Positions 26,909-36,083 of a stretch of DNA of 64,000 nucleotides are shown here, piece by piece (position 1 is the stretch's first letter; every line of letters starts with the position of its first letter). Location of the stretch: contig LT629952.1 of NCBI GenBank assembly GCA_900104565.1, forward strand, positions 1,425,604-1,489,603. The letters run 5' to 3'. The notes under the pieces are model-generated. The model saw only the letters and a program-made list of their open reading frames with translations, was not told the DNA's origin and made no database searches. The translations under genes and the position numbers were made by a program. Source of the stretch: Ruminococcaceae bacterium Marseille-P2935. GTDB lineage: Bacteria; Bacillota; Clostridia; Oscillospirales; Ruminococcaceae.

Positions 26909-28216
26909 CTAATTTTGCCCTGTCATGGCAGCCAGCAGTTCGTAGCCATCGTTCGCCACTGCCTGCAAGGGGACGTTCAGCTTATTTTCCAATTCTTCTA
27001 CGGTAATGTCATCTAGAAACCGGTCCTGTTCATGGCGCAGCATGACCGATGGAATCAGCAATTTTTCTCCCAGCGGTTTTCCATTCAGCTGGTCCATTAA
27101 ATCGGTGCCGGTCACCAGACCTGCCACAGTGATCTGCGGCCCAAAGTAACGGTTTTCTATAGTATAAACCGAAATATTCAGCTGGGGGAACCGCCTCATG
27201 GCTTGTTCCGCCAGTTCTTTTATCAAACCAGCTGCTGCTTTTCCGGTGGCAACCGATAGTTGTTTTGGACAAACATCTTGGTTTTCTTCTTCCAGTGCAC
27301 TGAAAAACTCCTCTTTTAAAAGAGCCATCAGGCCTACTCCGTCCTCCAGCTGGTCAAAACCGCCATAGTATTCGGGCTGGGGGATAGGCAGCTCCGCTTC
27401 CAAAAAGAATTCATCCGATGGGTAAACCACCCGTTCCCCATGCTCTGCCAGCATACGTGCAGAAAACTCTTCAATCAGGGCAATGGTCTGCCGGGCTTCC
27501 TCCCGGGTAAAACAGCGCAACGGATATAAGCCATCCCGAAATTTAGTGATTCCGACAGGAACCACTGCAACGCTTTGCAGATTGGGGTAAAGCGCACAAA
27601 GGTCGCTCAGACTGCGGCGAAGCTCCTCACCATCGTTCAGCCCGGGGCAAAGTACAATTTGTGTATTCACCCGAATGCCTGCATCGGTCAGCATTTTTAT
27701 ATAGCGCAGCGACTCGCCCGATTTTGGGTTTGCCATCATCTTTACCCGCAGTTCGGGATTGGTGGTGTGCACCGATATATTAATGGGACTGATACGCATT
27801 TTAATAATTCGCTCAATATCCTCCTCTTCCAGGTTGGTAAGGGTGATATAGTTGCCGAACAAAAACGACATGCGCGAATCATCATCTTTAAAATAAAGGG
27901 TTTTTCGCATTCCCTTTGGCATTTGGTCAATAAAACAGAATACGCATTTATTTTTACAGCTTTGCTGCTTGTCCATCAAGTAGGTTTCAAAATCCAGTCC
28001 AAGGTCTTGGTACTCTTCTTTTTTTATGGTAACAATATATGGGCTGCCGGCCGAATTATTAAGTTCCAGCTGCAGGTTAGCATCAGTCATATAAAAACGG
28101 TAGTCCAATACATCCCGAATGGAATGGCCATTGATGGAAACCAACATTTCCCCCGGGCGGATCCCCGCTTTATGCGCCGGGGAGTGTTCTTCAACTGTCT
28201 GGATTACTACAGCCAT
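26909..28216 (-). CDS. DUF512 radical-SAM-like protein with PDZ domain
   Basis: Conserved in Clostridia beside der; biochemical role unknown. Start at ATG 28214-28216 behind GGGG (435 residues). N-terminal PDZ-like domain (SPAHKAGIRPGEMLVSINGH), then a cysteine cluster CKNKCVFCFIDQMPKGMR that matches the radical SAM CxxxCxxC pattern, a TIM-barrel-like core with NISVHTTNPELR and VLCPGLNDGEEL, then the DUF512 C-terminal domain. Usually inferred to be an iron-sulfur enzyme. Confidence 0.9.
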   Translation of the reverse strand: MAVVIQTVEEHSPAHKAGIRPGEMLVSINGHSIRDVLDYRFYMTDANLQLELNNSAGSPYIVTIKKEEYQDLGLDFETYLMDKQQSCKNKCVFCFIDQMPKGMRKTLYFKDDDSRMSFLFGNYITLTNLEEEDIERIIKMRISPINISVHTTNPELRVKMMANPKSGESLRYIKMLTDAGIRVNTQIVLCPGLNDGEELRRSLSDLCALYPNLQSVAVVPVGITKFRDGLYPLRCFTREEARQTIALIEEFSARMLAEHGERVVYPSDEFFLEAELPIPQPEYYGGFDQLEDGVGLMALLKEEFFSALEEENQDVCPKQLSVATGKAAAGLIKELAEQAMRRFPQLNISVYTIENRYFGPQITVAGLVTGTDLMDQLNGKPLGEKLLIPSVMLRHEQDRFLDDITVEELENKLNVPLQAVANDGYELLAAMTGQN

Positions 28217-28325
28217 AAAATACCCCATTCTTCCAATCAGTATTGACAAAATGTTCTACGAGCAGAGGCTTCCTTTTAAAACGCTGATTCTGCCGGCGGT
28301 CAGTGCCTGTCTCTGCTCTTACTCT

Positions 28326-28354
28326 ATTGTAACCAAACCGGCTGTGCTATTCAA
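28326..28354 (-). promoter_or_regulatory. Promoter of the DUF512-der-plsY-gpsA operon
   Basis: Minus strand TTGAAT, 17-base spacer, TACAAT, leaving a leader of about 100 bases before DUF512. Confidence 0.65.
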
Positions 28355-28398
28355 TCTCAAGAAAAAATTTTGTGATATATTCCTTGTTCGTGGTATAA

Positions 28399-28620
28399 TA
28401 ACCTCACCCACTAACAAAATCAAAGATTTTGAGTGGGTCCCGAGAACACCCCCACCTTCGGCATGAATAACCTCACTGCACTTGCTAAATCGAAGATTTT
28501 AAACCGGTACCCAAGAATATTGGTACCTTCGGTATGAATTACCCCACTGCATTTGCTAAATCGAAGGTTTTAAACGGGTACCCAAGAATATTGGTACCTT
28601 CGGTATGAATTACCCCACCC
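28399..28620. repeat. Three tandem 69-71 bp repeats plus a partial copy
   Basis: Units begin at 28399, 28468 and 28539, with a fourth start at 28610 that breaks off after about ten bases. Units 2 and 3 are nearly identical; unit 1 is diverged. Each has AAATCnAAGATTT-type dyads and CCTTCGGnATGAA near its end. In unit 1, ACCCACT (28406-28412) pairs with AGTGGGT (28432-28438) around inner AAAATC/GATTTT arms. In units 2 and 3 the GGTACC dyad replaces it. No reading frame runs through. Confidence 0.85.
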
Positions 28621-28811
28621 GCCAATAAGACTGTAATGAAATTGCTTTTAAACCATTGGTTCATAAACCGTAACCCGCACACAAATTTTGTGGCCTTATA
28701 AAAAAGGACTATGGCCATTGTACCAAAAACCAAGTAGATTTTAAATACAAAAAGTTCAAACTCAGCCGGCTTAGCTTGCTGTACATTCTTTTTCAGAAAG
28801 GACACCATAGT

Positions 28812-29270
28812 ATGGAAAAAATTTCCAGTTTTCAGGTGGATCACACCAAATTGAACCCCGGTATGTATCTCTCCCGCATCGATCAGGGGGTTGTTACCTA
28901 TGATATTCGCTTTTGCAAACCAAACGGCGGGGTGTATTTAGAAAATGCAGGCATGCATACCCTGGAGCATTTATTTGCCACCTATGCCCGCAATTCAGAA
29001 TACAAAGATCACGTTATCTACGTAGGGCCTATGGGCTGCCGCACCGGGTTTTATCTGTTAACTCTGGGGCTTTCCCACCAGGACGCAATTCGCCTGGTTC
29101 AGCAGTCTATGGCATTTATTTCCACCTACGAGGGGGAAATTCCCGGTGCAACCGAAGTGGAGTGCGGAAATTATCGGGAACAGAACCTGTCCAGTGCTCG
29201 CCGTTATGCTGCATCCATGTTGCAGGTTTTGGAAGGATACACAGTAAAACAACTGGAGTACCGGCGTTAG
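28812..29270 (+). CDS. luxS: S-ribosylhomocysteine lyase LuxS
   Basis: Cleaves S-ribosylhomocysteine to homocysteine and the AI-2 precursor DPD, linking the methyl cycle to possible signalling. 152 residues from ATG 28812 with AAAGGA upstream. Zinc ligands His49 and His53 in HTLEH, Cys118 in ECGNY; catalytic Cys76 in GPMGCRTGF. Monocistronic, followed by a terminator. Homocysteine could feed the sulfhydrylase-type enzyme at 41.5-42.8 kb, an inference. Confidence 0.97.
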   Translation: MEKISSFQVDHTKLNPGMYLSRIDQGVVTYDIRFCKPNGGVYLENAGMHTLEHLFATYARNSEYKDHVIYVGPMGCRTGFYLLTLGLSHQDAIRLVQQSMAFISTYEGEIPGATEVECGNYREQNLSSARRYAASMLQVLEGYTVKQLEYRR

Positions 29271-29336
29271 CATTGGCTTTTGGGCAACCGGCCATACTTT
29301 CACGGCATGTTGGCAGATACACCGTTTATTACGCAA

Positions 29337-29364
29337 GGGCAGCTATTGAATAGCCGCCCTTTTT
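29337..29364 (+). terminator. luxS terminator
   Basis: Stem GGGCxGCTA / TAGCxGCCC followed by TTTTT, 65 bases past the stop. Confidence 0.72.
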
Positions 29365-29376
29365 GATTAGCAAAAC

Positions 29377-29411
29377 AAAATTTATAACTGCTTATGGCAG
29401 TTATAAATTTT
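29377..29411. terminator. AT-rich 15-bp hairpin
   Basis: Perfect inverted repeat AAAATTTATAACTGC / GCAGTTATAAATTTT with loop TTATG between converging genes; may act as a second terminator for either strand. Confidence 0.5.
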
Positions 29412-29438
29412 GCAGTCAGCAAACCGTACTATTTTTTC

Positions 29439-29470
29439 AAAAAAAATAGAGGCGGATTTCTCCCCCTCTA
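29439..29470 (-). terminator. rpmF terminator
   Basis: Stem TAGAGGCGGA / TCCCCCTCTA with one mismatch, loop TTTC, followed on the minus strand by eight T. Confidence 0.82.
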
Positions 29471-29482
29471 CCTTTCAGAAGC

Positions 29483-29665
29483 TTAAGCCTCTTTTTTGAT
29501 AATCTCTTTACCCTTGTAGTAGCCGCAGCTCGGGCAAACTCTGTGGGATAATTTCAATTCTCCGCACTGTGTGCATTTGGAAAATCCAGGCAAAGTCAGC
29601 TTCCAAACGTTAGAACGGCGTTTGTCTCTTCTTGCCTTGGATAATTTTCTCTTTGGTACTGCCAT
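29483..29665 (-). CDS. rpmF: 50S ribosomal protein L32, zinc-binding form
   Basis: Large-subunit protein of 60 residues. N-terminus MAVPKRKLSKARRDKRRS is typical; CTQC and CPSC form the zinc site. AAGGAGGTG precedes the ATG. Cotranscribed with the DUF177 gene. Confidence 0.97.
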   Translation of the reverse strand: MAVPKRKLSKARRDKRRSNVWKLTLPGFSKCTQCGELKLSHRVCPSCGYYKGKEIIKKEA

Positions 29666-29697
29666 GTCAGAGCACCTCCTTAAACTTTCTACAAAAT

Positions 29698-30195
29698 CTA
29701 GTTCAGCAAATCCAATAAGGATTGCAGGCGGGGGTCAACCTTTTTTGTTTGGCCGCACCCGCAGTTTGTTTTGTTCCTATTGGCTCCACACTCAGGACAC
29801 AAACCCTTGCAATCATCCCGGCAAAGTACTTTACTGGGAAGCTCTAAAATTGTGTCGGATGCAACCAGTTCGTCAAGGTCCAGTTGGGAATCCAAAACCT
29901 CGATGTACTCGTCGTTGTCCTGCGCGTTCAGCTTCTGGATCAGATTATGGGAAAAGCTCAGTTTCATAGGCTTCTCTACCCTCTCCAAACACCGATCGCA
30001 GCTGGCCGTCAACATAAACTCGCAACTGTAGTCCAGGGTTACCACGCCAGCACGGTTTTGAACAGCACCGGTTACATGAACCGGAGTGCCAAATAAACCT
30101 TCGCCGTTTCGCCGATAATCCATAAGGTCGAGGCGGTAATCAATGGGAATCTTCTTTCCTTCAATCTCAAATAATTCTCTGAGATCAATCTTCAT
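29698..30195 (-). CDS. DUF177/YceD family protein
   Basis: Family paired with rpmF across bacteria; linked to 23S rRNA maturation in plants and Escherichia coli, function here inferred. 165 residues with SCDRCLE in the middle and a C-terminal cluster CKGLCPECG plus CGC, probably metal-binding, then the end motif DPRLQSLLDLL. GGAGGTG lies upstream; promoter at 30302-30330 has both consensus hexamers. Confidence 0.9.
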   Translation of the reverse strand: MKIDLRELFEIEGKKIPIDYRLDLMDYRRNGEGLFGTPVHVTGAVQNRAGVVTLDYSCEFMLTASCDRCLERVEKPMKLSFSHNLIQKLNAQDNDEYIEVLDSQLDLDELVASDTILELPSKVLCRDDCKGLCPECGANRNKTNCGCGQTKKVDPRLQSLLDLLN

Positions 30196-30301
30196 ACCGA
30201 CACCTCCATTTCAGGGAAATTAGCGGAACTTTGAAGTGGTGCCAGACCTGTCAGCCGCCAAAAAACGGCACAAAAACCCCTTCAACAGACGTCACAGAAA
30301 C

Positions 30302-30330
30302 ATTATATAGTCCATGACCCGCTTTGTCAA
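30302..30330 (-). promoter_or_regulatory. Full-consensus promoter of yceD-rpmF
   Basis: Minus strand TTGACA, 17 bases, TATAAT: both hexamers perfect, as expected for a growth-related ribosomal operon. Leader is about 100 bases. Confidence 0.9.
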
Positions 30331-30425
30331 TATTATTTGCAGATTTCACACTCAAATATCCGTTTTTTCGCAAAATAAACCGTTTTTTACCGATTTTGTT
30401 TCCCGCCTTTGGCTGTATCGGAAAA

Positions 30426-31319
30426 TTACACCAAACGACGGATCAAATCCTCCCGATCGCCGTACAGCATATCTGCAACCGGTACTTCAATCATAGCATA
30501 GCAGCCTGGGCGCTGCCGCATGCTTGCCCGCGCCACCGAAACCAGCACCTGCGCGGTAAGAGCCGGATTGTTGATTTTCATGTTAAATTCAAACAGCTGG
30601 TTTTGAGTTTTGCCCGAAACGCCTTTTCTGGTCAAATTAACCCCATGTCCCATATCTAACAGGGCATCCACATCGCTCACCTGGACCACATGGGTTTCGT
30701 CATGGGTAAAGTATGGGTCACTTTTAATCGCGGCAGCTACTTTTTCAAACTCGTAGCCTGCCTCCACTTCAATATATACCATACGGCGGTGAACCGATGT
30801 ACCAAGAGGAATGGTCATGGAAAGGGCTTTTTTCACACCGGGAATTGCTTTAACCGCCACTGTATGCCCCATACTCATACCGGGGCCGAAATTGGTATAG
30901 GTAATACCCTTGGGTGCACAGGCTTCCAGCAGCGCACGCACCACCGAATCGGAGCCTGGGTCCCATCCAGCCGAAATAATGGATACCGTACCGTGCTCTT
31001 TGGCGATCGGATCAAGCTTACACTTTAAGTCCCATATTCCGGTATGAATGTCAAAACTGTCCACCGTATTAATCCCCATAGCCAGGTATTTTTCCGCATA
31101 CCCGGGCACCAAACGGGTAGGGGTGCACAAAATTGCCACCTGTGGTTTTTCGGGTAATTTTGTAATATCATCCACCACTGCAATGCCGCTAAGCTCCTGC
31201 GGCAGGGTGCCAGGCACCTGACGGCGCACTACCCCTGTAAGCTCCATATCCGGGGCAGCATTTACCGCCTCTAATACATATCGGCCAATATTACCATAAC
31301 CAACAATGCAAACCTTCAC
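30426..31319 (-). CDS. ddh: meso-Diaminopimelate dehydrogenase
   Basis: One-step NADPH-dependent amination of tetrahydrodipicolinate to meso-DAP for lysine and wall synthesis. Start at GTG 31317-31319, with AAGGAG nine bases upstream, rather than the TTG that would touch the site; 297 residues. Visible: dinucleotide motif VGYGNIGR, CTPTRLVPGYAEKYL, SAGWDPGSDSVVRAL, and NFGPGMSMGHTVAVK, all diagnostic of Ddh. Own promoter at 31346-31375. Confidence 0.96.
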   Translation of the reverse strand: MKVCIVGYGNIGRYVLEAVNAAPDMELTGVVRRQVPGTLPQELSGIAVVDDITKLPEKPQVAILCTPTRLVPGYAEKYLAMGINTVDSFDIHTGIWDLKCKLDPIAKEHGTVSIISAGWDPGSDSVVRALLEACAPKGITYTNFGPGMSMGHTVAVKAIPGVKKALSMTIPLGTSVHRRMVYIEVEAGYEFEKVAAAIKSDPYFTHDETHVVQVSDVDALLDMGHGVNLTRKGVSGKTQNQLFEFNMKINNPALTAQVLVSVARASMRQRPGCYAMIEVPVADMLYGDREDLIRRLV

Positions 31320-31345
31320 ACAAATCAACTCCTTTTCCTTGTAAT

Positions 31346-31375
31346 ACTATAACGCACAAGGCTTATTCCGGTCAA
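31346..31375 (-). promoter_or_regulatory. ddh promoter
   Basis: Minus strand TTGACC, 18-base spacer, TATAGT, immediately upstream of the ddh ribosome site. Confidence 0.65.
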
Positions 31376-31412
31376 TGGTTTTGTGGGTTCGGTATAAAGG
31401 TTTTTTATGGAA

Positions 31413-31452
31413 TTGACAAACATTTTAGACAACTGCAGAATACTGTCTAAAA
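31413..31452 (+). promoter_or_regulatory. Promoter with palindromic operator upstream of the blaI-like pseudogene
   Basis: TTGACA (31413-31418), 17 bases, CAGAAT (31436-31441). Nine-base arms TTTTAGACA (31423-31431) and TGTCTAAAA (31444-31452) flank the -10, a layout suited to repression by a BlaI-type dimer. Confidence 0.6.
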
Positions 31453-31469
31453 TCGAAAAGAGCGATACA

Positions 31470-31854
31470 ATGGGCACGTTAAAACGCCTGCCTGATAGCG
31501 AATTTGAAGTGATGAAGGCAGTAAGTCAGTATGGTCCAACATTCCTCCGGTGACGACCGACATGCTGATGGAGCAGCTTGGCAATAAAAGGAATGGAAGG
31601 CACCCACTTTAATTTCATTGCTCAACCGGCTGTGCGAACGGGGTTTCTTGTGCAGTGAAAAAAACGGCAAGGAGCGCAGATACTATTCTTTGGTAAACAA
31701 AGAGGATTACCTGCGTTTTGAAACGGAAAACTTTATGCAGCGCTACCGTCAAAACTCTTTTTCGAGCCCGGTAGTCAGTTTATATGGCGGGGGGAAGCTT
31801 TTAGACAATGACCGGGAAGCGCTTACGGCGTTACTCTGCCAAAAGGACCGCTGA
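31470..31854 (+). pseudogene. BlaI/MecI-family repressor, frameshifted
   Basis: Reads LPDSEFEVMKAV, then an 8-bp direct duplication (CAGTAAGT repeated as CAGTA) shifts the frame and gives a stop; in the second frame it continues as SNIPPVTTDMLMEQLGN; then a lost A in an A run shifts it again to APTLISLLNRLCERGFL and on to the natural end. Joined, the three pieces make a normal winged-helix BlaI protein of about 125 residues that would repress a beta-lactam-sensing operon. As it stands it cannot be made whole. Confidence 0.85.
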
Positions 31855-31856
31855 GT

Positions 31857-32278
31857 ATGGGCAGGGTATTGGGGCAATTTTTGGAATGTTCGGTTGGCAT
31901 GTCGGCAGCTGTCCTGTTTTTGCCGGTGCTTTCACCGCTGCTGCCAAAACGTTACCGGGCCGATTCCCTGCTTTTTTGCCGGGTGGCCATGAAGGCATCG
32001 ATATTACCGCCAAGCGCGGCGGCATCTGGTACGGTACTGCGGGCAATCGACACCAAGGGCAGCAATGGTTACGGTAACACCGTCGTGCTAGACCATGGAA
32101 ACGGCTACCAGACCGTTTACGCCCATTGTCAGGAAATTTTAGTGCAGGCAGGAGATGCGGTTAACCAAGGGGATGTGATTACCCTAGTAGGCACCACCGG
32201 CCTGACAACCGGCTCACACTGCCATTTAAAACTGCGCTTGAATGGGGAAAAATAGACCCTGAAAAGTTTATTCAGTGA
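31857..32278 (+). pseudogene. BlaR1-like M56 / M23 peptidase fusion, internally deleted and frameshifted
   Basis: Two bases after the blaI remnant. It begins like an M56 sensor (MGRVLGQFLECSVGMSAAVL, one membrane helix), then jumps straight to an M23 endopeptidase. The M23 start GGHEGIDITAKRGG is in another frame from GNTVVLDHGNGYQTVYAHC and the final GSHCHLKL; a last shift in an A run moves the natural C-terminus IDPEKFIQ out of frame. Several hundred residues of sensor domain are missing. A dead antibiotic-sensing partner of blaI. Confidence 0.78.
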
Positions 32279-32391
32279 CCGGGCTCTGGTATGAGCTTCC
32301 CGGTATGGTTTTATATATTATCTTGCGAAGTATGGTAAGTACGTTGAAACAATAGCCAATCAAAACATTTGCCGGGGACACTATATTTTGC

Positions 32392-32425
32392 AAAAAGGAG
32401 GGATGTTTTGACACCCCTCCTTTTT
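32392..32425. terminator. Bidirectional terminator
   Basis: AAAAAGGAGGG-A-TGT / ACA-C-CCCTCCTTTTT around TTTG, one mismatch, T tract on both strands. Placed to end the old bla transcript. Confidence 0.65.
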
Positions 32426-32734
32426 GACGGGCAATTAAACTTCCGTAACAACTGCATTGCAAAGCTGTTGCTGACGCAGTATGCACCATATTTTTTTGTG
32501 CCCTATATGAAAAAGCCGCTACTTTAGATCAATATGGTTTAGTCAGTATGGCAACAACCTACTATAAAAGGAATTTGTTATTCAAGTTTCGATAGATCAA
32601 AAGATACACGAAAGTTTTTCCAGCGCGTTTTGAGACAACAGGCGGTATCAGATCAAGCTATTTGTCAACTCCCTTCATTTGTGGGATAAAACAAAAACTT
32701 TTACCCTCACTGGCCGCACCAGCAGTTCTTATTA

Positions 32735-32765
32735 AAAACCGGCAGCCACAGAATTGTGGCTGCCG
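32735..32765 (-). terminator. Terminator of the P-loop gene
   Basis: Perfect 11-bp stem CGGCAGCCACA / TGTGGCTGCCG, loop GAAT; five T follow on the minus strand. Confidence 0.82.
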
Positions 32766-32812
32766 ATTTAAAACTATCATATCCTTTTCGTACCATTCTA
32801 ACCGAGCTGTTT

Positions 32813-33223
32813 TTACACGATATATTTTTTCATGCTTTCGGGGAGATCGCTGGGATCACAGGATACTGTAAAGGTAATAATCGTATTATTTTCGTCCGAG
32901 ACCTTTGCAAGCTTCTCAATCATCTCGGCAAACGCATTATAGTCTTTTCCACCAATTTTAAAGGTTCCGTCAACAAAAAGATCAGTGATGTCGTAGTTGC
33001 CAGCAAGGATGCCGGCCAGGAAACCATGGAACTCTGCAAAACCGCTGATGTCATAATCATCCGCTTCAATTAAACGGACTTTATGGCTGATGTCATAACG
33101 AAGGCTGGGGCCTTTTTCCACACAGACTACATTACCCTTGGAAACTGCAATTGCCTCTCCTACCTTTTGGATTAAAGCTTTGGTTTTGCCCGATCCCTTG
33201 TTGCCTACGATTAACTTTATCAT
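32813..33223 (-). CDS. Small P-loop ATP-binding protein
   Basis: 136 residues with Walker A GNKGSGKT at 7-14 and a Walker B-like DLFVDGT at about 82-88. No other domain. Similar short P-loop proteins occur in Clostridia without known function. AAAGGGAGG precedes the ATG; 70 bases downstream of pgi, so possibly cotranscribed. Confidence 0.75.
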   Translation of the reverse strand: MIKLIVGNKGSGKTKALIQKVGEAIAVSKGNVVCVEKGPSLRYDISHKVRLIEADDYDISGFAEFHGFLAGILAGNYDITDLFVDGTFKIGGKDYNAFAEMIEKLAKVSDENNTIITFTVSCDPSDLPESMKKYIV

Positions 33224-33295
33224 GTTAATTCCTCCCTTTAAAGATATCTGGGTTGATTTTAAATTCCCCGTATGATCCTATTCACTATCTGCTTT

Positions 33296-34633
33296 TTATT
33301 TCAGCTTTGCTTCCAGCTGGGCTTTCGCCTCCTCGTAGCCAGGCTTGCCCAGCAGGGCAAACATGTTCTTTTTATAGCTTTCCACCCCCGGCTGATCAAA
33401 GGGGTTTACCCCTAACAGATAGCCGCTGATAGCACAAGCCTTTTCAAAGAAATAAATCAAATAGCCCAGGTTCTGCTCATCCATACCGTCAAGCTCCAAC
33501 ACAATGTTTGGCACGCCTCCTTCGGTGTGGGCAAGCAGGGTTCCTTCAAATGCTTTGCGGTTGACCACCGACATATTCTGATTGGACAAAAAGTTAAGCC
33601 CGTCAAAATTATTAGGATCATCCTTAACAAACAAATCAGAACGGGGGGAACGAATATCCACTACCGTTTCAAAAAGCATCCGCCGGCCGTCCTGAATGTA
33701 CTGGCCCATGGAATGCAGGTCGGTGGAAAATGTGACCGAAGCTGGGAACAGCCCTTTGTGGTCCTTCCCCTCGCTTTCGCCGTACAGCTGTTTAAACCAT
33801 TCCGCCATCATGGTGAAGGAGGGATCATAGCTGACCAGCAGCTCCACTTCTTTGCCCTTATTATATAAAATATTGCGGATGGCCGCATACCGGTAACAGT
33901 CGTTATCCTCCAGATTTGGATTTTCAAACTTCTGCTGAGCCTCTTTGGCACCCGCCATTAAGGCATCAATGTCTGCACCCGCCACCGCAATGGGTAAAAG
34001 CCCCACTGCCGTCAGTACCGAAAAGCGCCCACCCACATCATCGGGAATGACAAACGTTTCGTATCCTTCGGCATCTGCCAGCTCTTTTAAGGTACCACGG
34101 GCCTTGTCAGTTGTACAATAAATGCGCTCTTTGGCTTTTTCTTTTCCGTAACGGTTTTCTAAATATTCCCGGAAAATACGGAAAGCCAGCGCCGGCTCTG
34201 TTGTGGTGCCTGACTTGGAAATGACATTGACCGAAACCTCCCGCCCCTCGCAGATGGAAAGGATTTCATTTAGGTAGGCTGGGCTTATATTGTTGCCGGC
34301 AAAATAAATATCCGGCGTCTTCTTTTTCAAATTATTATATAACGGGGACTTTAAAAATTCAATGGCCGCCCTGGCTCCCAGGTATGAACCGCCAATGCCG
34401 ATTACAATCAGCACTTCGGAATCGGAGATAATCTTGGCTGCGGCCTTTTTAATCCGGTCAAATTCCTCCTTATCATAGTCAGTTGGCAGGGTAAGCCACC
34501 CTAAAAAATCGTTGCCCAGACCCGACCGGTCATGAAGGGTTTTATGGGCTGCGGCAACCAGAGGGGCCATCCCCTGGTACTCCCTGGCAGAGATAAATTC
34601 TGCAAGATGCCTATCGTTAATCTTCATTGACAT
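33296..34633 (-). CDS. pgi: Glucose-6-phosphate isomerase
   Basis: Interconverts glucose-6-phosphate and fructose-6-phosphate. 445 residues, the usual Firmicutes length. Signatures: [47 protein letters not shown] (PGI signature 1) and the catalytic region around [15 protein letters not shown] lies seven bases before the ATG and a TTGAAA-17-TACAAT promoter immediately upstream. Confidence 0.97.
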   Translation of the reverse strand: MSMKINDRHLAEFISAREYQGMAPLVAAAHKTLHDRSGLGNDFLGWLTLPTDYDKEEFDRIKKAAAKIISDSEVLIVIGIGGSYLGARAAIEFLKSPLYNNLKKKTPDIYFAGNNISPAYLNEILSICEGREVSVNVISKSGTTTEPALAFRIFREYLENRYGKEKAKERIYCTTDKARGTLKELADAEGYETFVIPDDVGGRFSVLTAVGLLPIAVAGADIDALMAGAKEAQQKFENPNLEDNDCYRYAAIRNILYNKGKEVELLVSYDPSFTMMAEWFKQLYGESEGKDHKGLFPASVTFSTDLHSMGQYIQDGRRMLFETVVDIRSPRSDLFVKDDPNNFDGLNFLSNQNMSVVNRKAFEGTLLAHTEGGVPNIVLELDGMDEQNLGYLIYFFEKACAISGYLLGVNPFDQPGVESYKKNMFALLGKPGYEEAKAQLEAKLK

Positions 34634-34656
34634 TTAACATCCCTCCAGTTTCTTAT

Positions 34657-34685
34657 ATTGTACTTGATTTCAGCATTAGTTTCAA
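34657..34685 (-). promoter_or_regulatory. pgi promoter
   Basis: Minus strand TTGAAA, 17 bases, TACAAT; the start of transcription would be about 15 bases before pgi, leaving a very short leader. Confidence 0.65.
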
Positions 34686-34735
34686 GTCTTAAGTGCGGTT
34701 CTTCATAAAAATTGTACAATTTTAACAATTTATAC

Positions 34736-35986
34736 TTATTTAAACGAACCTAAGGCCTTGCCCAATATCTGCAGCGCTTTTCCAAATGTCATTTTATCAA
34801 TTGCCTCTGCGGCTTTTAGCGGGTATTCGGCAACTTTTTCGCCCGAAACACTTACTACCACTTTACCAATGGTCTGCCCTTTTTCTATAGGGGCGGTTAC
34901 ATCTTCCGACAGAGTAACCTGTTGCGTAACGTTGTCTTTATCGCCTTTATCGATTACCACCAAATCCGGTTTATCATAAACAGGAGACACCTGAGACACT
35001 ACGCCGCTGCGTACCCGCACCGGCGCCAGCTGATCCTCTACGGACGGCAGTTCGTAGGCCATATAATTTGCAAAGCCAAAATCCAGCAGGGCTTTTCCAC
35101 AGGCAAACCGCTCATCACTGGAAGCACTGCCCAGGCTAACCGCAACCAGCGAAAGCCCGCCGCGCTCTGCCGAGGCAGCCAGGCATTTGCCCGCCGAATC
35201 GGTGGTGCCGGTTTTCAGTCCGGTGGTGCCGTTATAAAAACGCACCAGCTTATTGGTATTGACCAGCTGGGTCTCGCCATTGCGCAGGGAATCCATCCAG
35301 ATGGTGGAATATTTTTTTACCAGGTCATGCTTTAGTAATTCCCTTGACATAATGGCAATATCCCTGGCGGTGGTCAGGTGCCCGTCGGCATCTAACCCGG
35401 TGGCGTTGACAAAATGGGTATTCTGCATACCAAGCTCTTTTGCACGCTGGTTCATCATATCTACAAAAGCCTCTTCGCTGCCTGACAGATGTTCCCCCAG
35501 CGCAACCGATGCATCATTGGCACTGCCAATAATGGCGGCCTTCAGCAAATCATTCACGCTCATCTGCTCCCCGGGTTCAAACCAAATCTGGCTTCCGCCC
35601 ATCGAGCTGGCATGGGGGGAACAGGTAACAACATCCTCCAGCTTCATTCTGCCCTGTTCTATTGCCTCCATAATCAACAGGATTGTCATAATTTTTGTAA
35701 TGGAGGCTGGAGCCATCTGTTCATCCGCATTCTGCTCCACAATAACCTTACCGGTGGTCTGCTCCATTAATATGAACGATTTTGCCGGTAATTGAGCGGT
35801 AAACGAAGCTGCAGTATCAATAATAAGCTCGGTGGAACGCTCCAGCACTTCAATGGGAATCTGTTCAATCTGGCTGGCCTGGGTAACCCCCCAAATCTCC
35901 CGGTAATCTTCCTCTGCAAAACAGGTTACCGTCGAAAAAGCCATGATTAAAATTGCCAATAATACGCTAACTGCTCGTTTGCACAT
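34736..35986 (-). CDS. D-alanyl-D-alanine carboxypeptidase (second copy)
   Basis: Second intact DacF/PBP5-type enzyme. 416 residues with a signal peptide of about 24 residues (ends CFA). Motifs SITK (95-98), SAN (155-157), KTG (258-260) are all present, with a C-terminal beta domain and an amphipathic last helix. A longer N-terminal region (25-65) than the copy at 14974 suggests a distinct paralogue. GGAGGGG precedes the ATG. Likely vegetative wall trimming, an inference. Confidence 0.94.
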   Translation of the reverse strand: MCKRAVSVLLAILIMAFSTVTCFAEEDYREIWGVTQASQIEQIPIEVLERSTELIIDTAASFTAQLPAKSFILMEQTTGKVIVEQNADEQMAPASITKIMTILLIMEAIEQGRMKLEDVVTCSPHASSMGGSQIWFEPGEQMSVNDLLKAAIIGSANDASVALGEHLSGSEEAFVDMMNQRAKELGMQNTHFVNATGLDADGHLTTARDIAIMSRELLKHDLVKKYSTIWMDSLRNGETQLVNTNKLVRFYNGTTGLKTGTTDSAGKCLAASAERGGLSLVAVSLGSASSDERFACGKALLDFGFANYMAYELPSVEDQLAPVRVRSGVVSQVSPVYDKPDLVVIDKGDKDNVTQQVTLSEDVTAPIEKGQTIGKVVVSVSGEKVAEYPLKAAEAIDKMTFGKALQILGKALGSFK

Positions 35987-36083
35987 AGAACCCCTCCGTC
36001 TGATCCATATTCAACTGACAGGCGTTTTTCGGCCTGTCTATGGTATTCCGTTACAATTGTATGCTCAGACGGTGGCGAAAATG

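Larger units (their letters stand above)
28217..28811. other. Divergent intergenic region with tandem repeats
   Basis: About 595 bases between DUF512 (minus) and luxS (plus). Contains the DUF512-operon promoter (28326-28354) and three tandem 70-bp repeats (28399-28620). I find no gene. Confidence 0.6.
32279..32812. other. Intergenic region after the bla remnants
   Basis: About 530 bases with two terminators (32392-32425 and 32735-32765) and no gene I can support. Confidence 0.55.

Noticed and set aside
32813-33223. PilT-type twitching motility ATPase
   Set aside because: Only a P-loop is shared; the protein is far too short and lacks the PilT Asp and His boxes.
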